DNA from: Cenococcum geophilum 1.58
Taxonomy: Eukaryota; Ascomycota; Dothideomycetes; Gloniales; Gloniaceae
DNA: 64,000 nt
Direction: 5' to 3'
Assembly (NCBI GenBank): GCA_001692895.1
Contig: KV748189.1
Location: 256,432-320,431 of the forward strand
The position numbers were made by a program, and so were the translations under genes. Position 1 is the first letter of the stretch. Every line of letters begins with the position of its first letter. Positions 1-9,104 of this stretch are shown here, in pieces. The notes under the pieces are model-generated. The model was not told where the DNA came from. It was given only the letters and a program-made list of their open reading frames with translations, and ran no database searches.

Positions 1-606
1 GGAAGGATAGGAATAACATCATTCTCGGTATATGGTTCGTTACACTGTAAATAGTCCCAATTAGCAGACACGTCCACCAGACAGAAACCTCTATCCCTGA
101 AAAAGGTACAAACTCACCTGCAAGCACGTTTCCCCTAGAACCTCCTTGACCACACTTCCTACAAACGCATGCCCGCACGGCACCAAATACACCGCCTTAG
201 CCCCAGGCCCCAACTCGCGCCTCGTAATCGGACACACCCATCTCTCCGTCCGCTCAACCCCTCCATTCATACTCTCCTCGCCACCAGCCTCCACTTCAAA
301 CTTCACCTCCACCACATCCTTCAGACTCCGCACTCGCCCCTCCAGCACCTTCTCGTCCTCCACTTTCTTCACGCCGCCGTCGTCCGCTAGGAGTAGATAC
401 TCGAGAATCGCGTCCTTGTTGTATAGCTTCCCCGCAGCATCGGAGACGACAGGCCGCGCGAGCGGCTTGCGCGTTAAAGGGTCGGTGCTCCAAGCGTATG
501 ACTGCTGCTCGTGCTGGGTTTCTTTGAGCTGAGTCGTTGTGAGGGCGCGCGCGGCTTCTTTGACGAGTTCACGTCGCGTGGGGATGCTGCCACCGTCGTT
601 TCCCAT
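1..606 (-). CDS. rtf2: Rtf2-family RING-like protein, 5' part (3' end beyond window)
   Basis: Exons 606..118 and 44..1 on the minus strand; the gene runs off the left edge. The N-terminus (MGNDGGSIPTRRELV) and the pattern 'SYAWSTDPLT..PLARPVVSD..GKLYNKDAILEYLL' match Rtf2, a nuclear protein that acts at replication forks (replication termination in fission yeast, fork restart and proteasome shuttling in animals). A RING-like zinc site begins at WVCPITRREL and VPCGHAF. The intron (45-117) runs from gtgagt to tttacag with a ctaat branch-like site; after it the frame continues CNEPYTENDVIPIL, which is the conserved second half of the family's zinc site. The ATG at 606 is the first in frame and begins the conserved start. 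The C-terminal part is not in the window. Family assignment is secure; the function in this fungus is inferred. Confidence 0.9.
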
Positions 607-925
607 GGTTGTATAGTTTGCCCCGGGGGAGGGGGTTTGGGAAGGGTGTGTGGAGGCGCGATGGCGGGAATGTGCGAAGCTAGTTCGAGATGCTTGGCGC
701 GGCTTGGCGGTCGCATGTTATCTGGGGAACTTCCAACGTCAGGTCTTCATCCGATGGTAGAGAGCGTGTACCGGCCCATTTCTTAACTTACCCCCTTGGA
801 AGTTATATATTCGATTATATTCCTTTGATTCATGCAGATATACTGAAGAACTGGTTGTAACCTATGAAAGCCGGGGCTGGCAGGGTAGGTTGAACTTTCC
901 ATGTCAGCCTTGCTGTAGTATCTAT
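607..925. other. Intergenic, upstream of rtf2
   Basis: No conserved coding signal. It holds the presumed rtf2 promoter, including a G-rich stretch near 622-640, and ends at the left terminal inverted repeat of the next element. Open frames here are short and antisense to rtf2. Confidence 0.4.
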
Positions 926-927
926 TA

Positions 928-1083
928 TCCGTGGCCTTCGTAGCTGCGCCTCGACCACCCACCCGAAGGGTGGGTGGTGGACATCCAAATCGCCAGGACA
1001 GCTCAATCGCCACTATTAAACCCACCAAAAATTAGAAAATTTATACCTTAATATCTTAACAACCACTAAATAATAAATTCTAA
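928..1083 (+). repeat. Left terminal inverted repeat
   Basis: Inverted copy of 3581-3736, running from TCCGTGGCC at the outer end to a taaattctaa inner end. The hairpin at about 954-978 has an 11-bp GC stem with a 3-nt loop. A frame starting VGLIVAIE can be read in both copies only because they are repeats. Confidence 0.85.
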
Positions 1084-1296
1084 TAATTTAGATTTAGGCT
1101 TTTATATACACTCTATAACTTTTTATTAAAGTTATAAAATAAATTATTTAGTAGTTTTAAAGATATAGTATTTTGGCCTTATTTTGACCTTATTTTAGCC
1201 CCCAAATTTTACTATCTTAAAAACTACTAAGTAATTTATTTTATAACTTTAATAAAAAGCTATAGAGTATATATAAAAGCCTAAATCTAAATTATT
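1082..1296. repeat. Fold-back (MITE-like) inverted repeat
   Basis: Arms of about 88 bp (1082-1170 and 1209-1296) are near-perfect reverse complements around a spacer of about 38 bp. The outer ends read AATAATTTAGATTTAGG and its complement. The element is very AT-rich and abuts the inner end of the left TIR, so it is either a separate nested MITE or part of the larger element's end. It has no coding content. Confidence 0.8.
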
Positions 1297-1439
1297 GACC
1301 CGAGGTACGAGTGGTCTATATTTTCGGGTCCCAGATTTCAAACCCTTGCCAAGCCAGCTTTTGATTGGTCCAAAAAAAAGTTGCGGGCGGTATCTACCTG
1401 CAAAATACACGTGACGAACTTCAAAACATTGAGTTTAAC

Positions 1440-3440
1440 TAAAGCTCTGCAAATGCTCTGCACCGAGCTCTACCAAAGCCCTGCAAATGCTCTGCACGAA
1501 GCTCCGTATGAAGCTCTGCAAAAGCTCTACCAAAGGCTTTGCAGCATCTCTGCCCACTCAGTGTACTGGCCACGTAGTGAATGGAGCACGCAGTGCGCTG
1601 GGGGGTCTAAGAGGGTCTCCCCCTTGAAGCTCTGCTCGAAGCTCTGCTCGAAGCTTTACTCGAAGCCCTATACGGAGCTCCAAAGCTCTACTAACGCGCA
1701 GCACTAATATACTAGGAAGTCTCGACGAACGTCTCTACAAACACCTCTACGACGGCTCTATAATTGCCTGTACAATCGTCCGTACAAACGGCTCTGCAAA
1801 CGTCTACACGATCGCCCGTACGAACACCCGTACGATCGATCAATCAAATGTCCATACGATCAATCAATCAGACGCCTATACAATTAATTAAACGCCCGTA
1901 TAAACGTCTCTACAAGTGTCTATAAACGTCTCTACGAACGTCTGTATGAACGCCTACACGAACGTCTACACGAACGCCTGCACGAACGCCTGCACGAACG
2001 CCTATACGAAGCTCTGCTCAAAGCTCTATACAAAGTCGTTTATAAGGCCTTCAAAAACAAGCCTAAATACAAGCTCTATCAAAGCTCTACATAAGGCTCT
2101 ATCAAAGCTCTGCATGGAGCTCTACTAAAGCTCTACAAAGGCTCTGCACGAACCTCCGTACGAAGCTCTACAAAAGCTCTGCACAAACCTCCGTACGAAG
2201 CTCTGCAAAAGCTCTACTAAGAGCTCTACTAAAGCCTCTACTAAAGCCTCTGCAAGAGCTCTGCCCACGCAGTAAATGGAGCACGCAGTGCGCAGGGGGG
2301 TCCAAGGGGGTCTCCCCCTTGAGCTCAAAGTTCTACTCGGAGCTCTACTTAAAGCTTAATACGGAGCTCTAAAGCTCTGCTAACACGCAGTACTAATATA
2401 CTAGGAAGGTTCTACAATTGGCCGTACAAACGTCTATACGATTAATCGCCGTACGATCGTCTCTACGAACGGCTCTACGAACGGCTCTATAAACGTCTAC
2501 ACAATCGCCCGTACGAACGCCCGTACGAACGCCTATACGAACAATCAATTAAACGTCTATATGATCAATCAATCAAACGTCTATACAATTGCCTATACGA
2601 TCGTCTCTATAAACGTCTCTACGATTAATCGCCCGTAAGAACGTCTGCACGCTTACATGTAGCTCTATAGAAGCTCTATACGAAGCTTTACACAAAGCTC
2701 TACACGAAGCTCTACACGAAGCTCTGCAAAAGCTCTACCAAACGCTCTACTAAAGCCTCTGCAAGAGCTCTGCCTACGCAGTAAATAGAGTACACAGTAC
2801 GTAGGGGGGGTCCAAGGGGGTCTCCCCCTTGAGCTTAAAACTCTACTTGAAGCTCTACTTGAAGCTCTACTCAAAGCTTAATATGGAGCTCTAAAGCTCT
2901 ACTAACACGCAGCATTGATATACTAGGAAGGCTCTATAATCGTCTACACGAACGGCTCTATAAACGGCTCTGCAAAAGTCTGCACGATCGCCCGTACGAA
3001 CGCCTATATAAACGCCTATACGATTAATCAATTAATCAACTAAACGCCTGTACGAACGTCTCTATAAACGGCTCTACAAATGGCTCTATGTACGGCTTTA
3101 CGTACGGCTCTACAAACGTCTATACAATTAATTAATTAATTAACTGCCCACACGAACGCCCGTACAAACGATCAATTAAATGCCTATACAATTATATATA
3201 CAGCCATCTCTACAAATGTCTCTGCAATTAATCGCCGGAACAAATGGCTGCACGTCTACACGTCTGCACGTCTGAACGTCTGCACGTGGCTCTGCGCAAG
3301 GCTCTGCACGAAGCTCCGCACGAGGCTCTGCCAAAGCTCTGCACAAGGCTCTACTAAAGCTCTGCACGAGGCTCTACCAAAGCTCTACATAAGGCTCTAT
3401 TAAAGCTCTACATAAGGCTCTGCCCAAAGCTTACCCCCTA
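1440..3440 (+). repeat. Degenerate 12-bp satellite array
   Basis: About 2 kb built from variants of a 12-bp unit. The main forms are GCTCTGCACGAA and CGTCTACACGAA / CGCCTGTACGAT-like units, with mixed blocks. Because 12 is a multiple of three, stretches stay open and would read as four-residue repeats such as TNAY or KLCS; I treat these as artefacts. The same unit occurs inside the element at 4441-7736. Three longer higher-order units are superimposed. Confidence 0.85.
1557..2935 (+). repeat. Three higher-order units with a G/C hairpin core
   Basis: Each unit has a conserved block (about 1557-1640, 2263-2330 and 2772-2840) with 'GCAGTAAATGGAGCACGCAG', then a GGGGGGTCCAA run and a perfect hairpin AAGGGGG-TCT-CCCCCTT. 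About 70-90 bp later comes the motif TATACTAGGAAG (near 1709, 2398 and 2920). The spacing between units is about 700 and 510 bp. The hairpin core is better conserved than the 12-bp units around it; the first unit is the most divergent. Confidence 0.75.
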
Positions 3441-3580
3441 CTGCGAAGCACGACGGAGGTATATGTTAATTAAGCTCTATACAATACGGCTCTAAATTAA
3501 AGCTTTGGGTTAATTAATCGGCTTATTAATTATAAACTCGGGTCAAAATTTTCGTTGGGGGGTACCAACGATCCGCATGT

Positions 3581-3736
3581 TTAGAATTTATTATTTAGTG
3601 GTTGTTAAGATATTAAGGTGTAAATTTTCTAATTTTTGGTGGGTTTAATAGTGGCGATTGAGATGTCCTGGCGATTTGGATGTCCACCACCCACCCTTCG
3701 GGTGGGTGGTCGAGGCGCAGCTACGAAGGCCACGGA
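3581..3736 (-). repeat. Right terminal inverted repeat
   Basis: Reverse complement of 928-1083, including the GC hairpin at about 3686-3711, and followed by TA at 3737-3738. Confidence 0.85.
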
Positions 3737-3738
3737 TA

Positions 3739-4432
3739 GCTTGTATAGGAACACCCATCTACCTCGCCCTGCGACTGAGAGTACAGATTTTGACCTGCGC
3801 CCAACTAAAAGAGCCATTAATAGAAACTGGCAGAAGTAGCTGTACAATAAAGGACAGAACTGTTTAATTCTAATCAAGTTGTGCAGATTACTAGATATCA
3901 TCCAACGTTGTAAGGAGAAGTCCGATTCTTTATAAAGTGAGGGATCCAAATTATAGAATTCAATGGGGCCTAGAAAGGTAATAGTAAAAATTTCAACCAT
4001 AAAACTATGTCTACAATAATAACTTCGTTTGATTTACAAAGTTAGATGATTGTGTAACGGCATAGAGACTCCAGCTTTACCCCGCGCCACCAACAGGCCC
4101 AAAAGGCATATCGTTCAATTGAGAGGATGATCTAACAGTTAGATGCATACGACTCGTGCCTGTTAGACAAGTGAGAAACTTTATTTGGAGTGAAACATGA
4201 CTCAATCCTTCTCCAGAAAACATAAAAGGTAGGACATTTTTTACGCAACCAGATGCCGAGGAGTGAAGATGAAGATGAAATATTTGCCATATCACTGATC
4301 ATGTAATCGTCTTCGATACTCATCTTGGTGTACAAAACCATTACCGTGAGTCCAGTTCCAATCACGGACGCTAATTGACTTATCTGCTGCTTTAGCCTGA
4401 TTCGAGACCACGACACCTCAAGTCAGGGCTGG
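3739..4432. other. Unassigned single-copy stretch
   Basis: No recognised gene. A 94-codon minus-strand open frame (4132-4416) has no family resemblance I can name, and neighbouring frames overlap it. This stretch and 7745 onward were contiguous before the element at 4441-7736 inserted. Confidence 0.3.
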
Positions 4433-4440
4433 GTTGGGGC
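4433..4440. repeat. Target site duplication, left copy
   Basis: GTTGGGGC, identical to 7737-7744; it fixes the insertion point of the hAT-like element. Confidence 0.88.
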
Positions 4441-4629
4441 CAGCGTGGGTTTCAATAAGCGAATATTCAGCCAATAAAATATCGGCATTTGCCAATATTT
4501 GCAGCGCCAATATTAAATATTCGCAATAGTTTAGACCAAATTATTATAATAAAAGTATACTTATTCTAAAAAGAAAGATTATATAAATTATTGGCATATA
4601 TTGGCAGTTTTTATAATAGTATTTTAATT

Positions 4630-5405
4630 TCTTGCCTGCACAAAGCTCTGCGCAAAGCTCTGTGTACAAAGGCTCTGCGCGAAGCTCTACAGAGGCTCTG
4701 CACGAAGCTCTGCGCGGGGCTCTGCACGAAGCTCTGCGCGGGGCTCTGCACGAAGCTCGCACGAAGCTCTGTATGGGCTCTGCACGAAGGCTCTGCATAA
4801 AGCTTTGCACGAAGCTCTGCTTACGGAGGCTCTGCACGACGGCTTTGCACGAAGCTCTGCTTACGGAGGCTCTGCAGGACGGCTTTGCGTACGACAGTTC
4901 TGCGTACAACACGGTTCTGCGTATGACGGCTCTACTACAGAGACTCTTATATAAAGCTTTGTGTAGATTTTCGTTGTAGAGCTTCGTGGCAGGGCTTCGT
5001 GCAGAGCTTTTGTGCAGAGCCTCCGCAGAGAGCTTCCCGCGCGGAGCCTCCGTATGTAGCGCTTCGTGTGTAGAGCTTTGTAACAGAGCTTCGTGTAGAG
5101 CTTTAATATAATCGTGCAGAGCTTCGTGCAGAGCTTCGTGCAGAGCTTCCGTGCAGAGCTTCTGTGCAGAGAGCGCTCTGGCGTATAGCTCCGTATAGAG
5201 ATGTTATTTGTATAGAAGCTTTTATATAGAGCTTCGTATAGAGCTTCGTGCAGAGCTTTGTGTAGAGCTTTGTGTGTAGAGCTTTGTATAGAGCTTTGTA
5301 TAGAGCTTTTGTATAGAGCTTTGTATAGAGCTTTATATAGAGCTTTATATAGAGTCTCCGTACATAGGGCTTCGCGATTATAGGGTTTTATATATAGAGC
5401 CTCTA
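4630..5405. repeat. Head-to-head inverted 12-bp satellite array
   Basis: From about 4635 to 4970 the units run as GCTCTGCACGAA. From about 4975 to 5400 they run in the opposite direction as TTCGTGCAGAGC. The turning point is near 4970, giving a large degenerate palindrome. The unit is the one in the array at 1440-3440. Both arms decay towards TATA-rich variants at the outer right end. Confidence 0.85.
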
Positions 5406-7130
5406 TATAGTATAATAGCGTTTAATTAAAAAATATATAACTACTTAGCTAATAAATATAAATTTTAAGTATTAAATTTACCTTATTATACTTTTAAATA
5501 GAGGTTTATCTAGCTTTAGATAGCTATATAGTTTCCCTCTTATATATATACCTATATAGGCCACTATATAGACCTAATAGGAGCTATAATAGCGTAATTA
5601 AATATCTTATCTTATCTTATACTTCTAAATAATATTTTATTTATTTATTATATAAAAGCTTATTAATATTTAGATATAAATATTTATTTATTTAACAATA
5701 GTATATTATTATTATTATTTATTACTTAATATCTAATTTAGATCCTATTAGGCCAATATAGACTACTCCTTATATATATATAGGGAGAAAACTCTATTTA
5801 AAGAAAACCCTAATAATCCGTCTCTTTGCCTTTTAAGACTCGCCTATAAGTGGTCTATAAGTTACTTATAGTACACTACTACCTTACTTTTTTAATCTCC
5901 TTGGAACTACTACTGCCGTAATAAGCCTATAGATACGTTAGTATTATTTACTTTTTAAGTTAATTAATTAAATTATATAGTAAACTTATAAAGTAGTATA
6001 TAAACCTAATTTATATTACGCCGCTAGTAGAAACTAGTAGATTATAGCTAGTAGATATTAGTAGATTATGGCGGATAATTATAGATAGTTTATAGTTTTT
6101 ATATAGTTGCGTTATATAACTATAGGATTATAATATAACGTTTAAGCGCGCGCCACCTTTATCTATCCTTTTTTTTCTTAGCTTTAGTCCTCGTTTATTT
6201 AGACTACTAATCATATAGGCTTACGCCGTCCCTCTTAACCGTACTCGTGCCTTAATTAACTAAGGTCGCTAATAATTTAGCTACTACTACCTTTACTTAA
6301 TTACCTATACCTACGCTATAAAGCTTATTTTTATATATAGTATGCATAATTACTTATTAGTTTTTTAGTAGAAAATTAATATTATATAGGCCTACCTTTA
6401 ATAAACTTATAGATATTATTAAAAGTAAGGCTTATATAGTTATATAGCTTTAATAGAGGTAGATTAAAAGCTATAGTAGATATAGGGAAAATAGAGTAAA
6501 TATAAGGTATATAAATAGTTACTTGCGGATATATATAATATTTTAATATAAAGAGAAAGGATCTAAGTTTATTTAGGTGGTAGTATATATATATTATTTA
6601 GAGGGTATATATTATTATTATTAATTATTATTTTATGTCTAATGCGGTTCTCTTATAAGTCTATATAAACTACTACCGTAATATAGATATAAAAAACTCC
6701 ATAGGGAGATATAAGGGGTAAGTACTTATATAGTATCCGTACTATATTAACGGGAGAAAAAGTACCTTTTAGGTCGCTAATCTAAGACTCCCGTACACAT
6801 ACGCGTATAGGAGTATTCTAATTACCTATCTTGCCCTATTTACCGCTCGTACTATACTTCCTAATAAAGTTAAATTGCCGTATAGTTTTATATGCCTACT
6901 CCTTACTCCCCTAATTACCCTATATATATATATACGCCTAGGTCCTTCTACTTATAGTATAATTTCTACCGTAAAGAAGCTAGCGGGATAAATATAAAAC
7001 TAGGTATCTTATCCTAGGGCCCTAACCTAGGTCCCCTATATATATCTATAGCTAAAGATATAGAGGAAGACGAAATACTATATAGGTAAGTCTAGGCTAT
7101 TAGGTAAGGTAGGGAATAAGAGGTTTATTA
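5406..7130. other. Very AT-rich gene-less core of the hAT-like element
   Basis: Dominated by TATA, TTAATTA and CTATATAG-type words, with stop codons dense in all frames. I see no domain signature. The composition is like the RIP-altered retroelements at the other end of the window, so a decayed transposase is possible but not shown. Confidence 0.5.
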
Positions 7131-7149
7131 TAGACTTCCTAAGGCGTAT

Positions 7150-7350
7150 ATATATGTGTTTAGCCGCCATGCCGTATACGTTCGGTTACACCGTATACGT
7201 CTAATCCGTACGCGTTCGGTTATATACCGTTACGCTTAGTTATAGCTGTATACGTTTAGTCTGTATGTGTTTAGTTACGCCGTATATGTTTAGTCGCAGC
7301 GCCGTGCCGTATAGGTTTTGCCGTATATATAGTTATATACCGTACGGAAG
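7150..7350 (+). repeat. Degenerate 15-20-bp repeat (CCGTATACGTTTAGT-like)
   Basis: About seven imperfect copies of a CCGTATACGTTYGGTTA-like unit follow one another, with spacing drifting between 15 and 21 bp. They lie inside the hAT-like element, between its AT-rich core and its GC island. Confidence 0.6.
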
Positions 7351-7424
7351 GGAGAAAGGGGTAACGCTGGTTTAGATGCCGTAGTTTAAGTATACTAGAC
7401 TTATACGAAAAGACGTAGTAGTGC

Positions 7425-7560
7425 TCGTAGGCCTCCGCTAGGGCTCACCCTCCCAGCAAAGACTTCTTCACACCACCACGTCGCAGCGCCGGCGCTGCGC
7501 AGCCGTACGCACGTCTCTGCGTTTGCTCTAGTAGCCTATTAGCACGATCTAGATAGAACG
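7425..7560. other. GC island with a perfect 16-bp palindrome
   Basis: A GC-rich patch within an otherwise AT-rich element. It holds the palindrome GCAGCGCCGGCGCTGC at 7483-7498. The satellite-associated motif TATACTAGGAAG recurs just after it (about 7570-7582). Confidence 0.6.
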
Positions 7561-7736
7561 CCAAAAGCTATATACTAGGAAGAGGGTATATAACTAGCAG
7601 GGCCAAAATTTGATGGGGTGCCAAGAAGATCTGCAAATATTATAAATATCGCCAATACTCGCCAATACTCGCCAATATTGATTAGTAACAATATTGATCA
7701 ATATTATTGGCAGTATTGATATCGAAAACCACGCTG

Positions 7737-7744
7737 GTTGGGGC
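7737..7744. repeat. Target site duplication, right copy
   Basis: GTTGGGGC, identical to 4433-4440. Confidence 0.88.
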
Positions 7745-8178
7745 TGGATCGGGCTGAGCAAGCATGGATAAGTTCCAACCTTTTCCTGAGCACACTATAA
7801 GTGCACACGGATGGCTTTATTCTTGAGGCCCGCTTGCCTTCACTTATATTCTCCGATCGCATATATCACTAGCCGCTAATATTACTAATAAGGGACTTTT
7901 TACATCCATATCTTCACAAAAGCCTTGAATTTCGGCTTCTTTCTAGGGCGCATCTATTTTGTGGCCCACCCTGGAGAAAACCGCGTGATTTGGATCATTC
8001 CCTTGACGAATTCTTCGTTCCGCTAGCGGGGGTCTTTGTTTCTCGATCGACGTCCTCGAATCTTCAATGCATTTCGTCGAGTCGTTCCAGTTGGATCCTT
8101 AACACATGCTGCGCTAAAATATCGCCACCGGAGCCAAATTTCTGTTCATAACCAGTTCAATCCCTAGGTTCTAATACG
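7745..8178. other. Unassigned stretch between the hAT-like element and an open frame
   Basis: No gene recognised. Balanced composition with short open frames only. It joins 3739-4432 if the element is removed. Confidence 0.3.
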
Positions 8179-8472
8179 ATGGAGTATATGGACGATACAG
8201 ATGCCAGCGATCACAGCTCCGTTTCCGACCTTTCCATAGACTCATCCAGGTCGAAGTGAAACCAGAAAAGGCTCAGCGAAAACTGTCAAACCATCACTCT
8301 AAGAAAACCTACTGAAAGAAAAGACCTCTCAAGCAATGACTGCCTCTATTCTCAACAATACCACCCTAATCTGGACTCGCTGGATTTGGGCACAATTGGC
8401 CGCGACTCACTCGGTTCGCCTCAATACCAGCTGCATTTGAACGAAGCAGCTTCTGAAACGCACTATTCATAG
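8179..8472 (+). pseudogene. Possible gene relic, unidentified
   Basis: An ATG at 8179 opens a frame starting MEYMDDTDASDHSSVSDLSI, rich in D and S. It meets a TGA at 8257-8259 and then stays open for 70 codons to a TAG at 8470-8472. The two halves are alike in hydrophilic, low-complexity composition, which suggests one former coding region. I recognise no family. It could equally be a chance frame. Confidence 0.25.
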
Positions 8473-9104
8473 TTTATCAAAACATTGCCGGATAAGTGTG
8501 GGGAAAGCAAAGTACTACGCAGAGCAGCAACTGATAGTAGAAACGAGGCGCCATCGTGACTCCCCAACTTTGATAGTGATGTAGACGATGTGCGCCGCAT
8601 GGAGTCTTGGCATGATGCCGAGGCTGGGACGGTGAATCAGCTTTGTGCTACAGCAGGAGCTTCAAAGGGCATTGTAACAGAGAAAGGATGTACTACAGTA
8701 GATTTGTTCTTCAATTCACCCTACAAAAATTATTTTGGCAAAATCTAATTGTGGGAGATAAACCGGGGATTCGAACGCAGGGCTCGGAGGAAACGTAGCC
8801 GAAATTTCAAGTGGAAATTTTTTGCCCGCTCAAGCAGAACGTTAGCTTGGCAAAATAGCCGAGATCAATCTTGACTCAACTTTGCAATCACAGGGCTCGC
8901 GCATTCCTTCATGCATTACCTCTCCATACTCACGATAACTACAGCAATGCATTGATGGAATACCATGAATTATACTGAGCCAATCTGGGCTGGTGCACGT
9001 AGCAGAAGCCTCACGCTTATTCCTTGACGCTTCTTCACCTTCCAAATCCCACTTCAGGTTGCCGAGCTTAAATCCAATAACCTTTGCTATAAAGAACTAC
9101 CACC
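8473..9104. other. Intergenic, upstream of BRF1
   Basis: No conserved coding signal. The last 60-100 bp before the ATG at 9105 are the likely BRF1 promoter and leader; CCACC immediately precedes the ATG. A minus-strand open frame at 8842-9045 looks like chance. Confidence 0.4.

Larger units (their letters stand above)
928..3736. mobile_element. Non-autonomous DNA transposon with 156-bp TIRs flanked by TA
   Basis: The ends are inverted copies: 928-1083 and 3581-3736 pair almost perfectly. The outer end reads TCCGTGGCC, and both ends are flanked by TA (926-927 and 3737-3738). TA flanks fit the Tc1/mariner/pogo group, but no transposase is visible, so the class is an inference. Each TIR contains a GC-rich hairpin (ACCACCCACCC, a GAA loop, then its complement). 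The interior holds a fold-back repeat and about 2 kb of degenerate 12-bp satellite. There is no credible gene; the open frames inside are products of the repeat period being a multiple of three. Confidence 0.75.
4441..7736. mobile_element. hAT-like element with exact 8-bp target duplication
   Basis: The ends are CAGCGTGG and its reverse complement CCACGCTG. They are flanked by identical 8-bp copies of GTTGGGGC (4433-4440 and 7737-7744). An 8-bp duplication and CAG-starting ends are diagnostic of the hAT superfamily. Subterminal copies of CGCCAATA-like motifs lie inside both ends (about 4470-4530 and 7648-7680), as hAT transposases usually need. The 3.3-kb interior holds an inverted satellite array (4630-5405), a very AT-rich core (5406-7130), a short-repeat stretch and a GC island. 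No transposase frame survives; the AT-rich core could be a RIP-mutated one or simply filler. Confidence 0.85.

Noticed and set aside
1381-2328. Open frames of 60-110 codons with four-residue repeats
   Set aside because: They follow from a 12-bp repeat period and exist on both strands; no independent coding evidence.
4132-4416. 94-codon minus-strand frame
   Set aside because: No family resemblance, overlapping competing frames and no supported splice continuation.
8765-8810. tRNA-like T-arm sequence (GATTCGAAC)
   Set aside because: The T-stem does not pair properly and no D-arm, anticodon arm or acceptor stem can be found around it.
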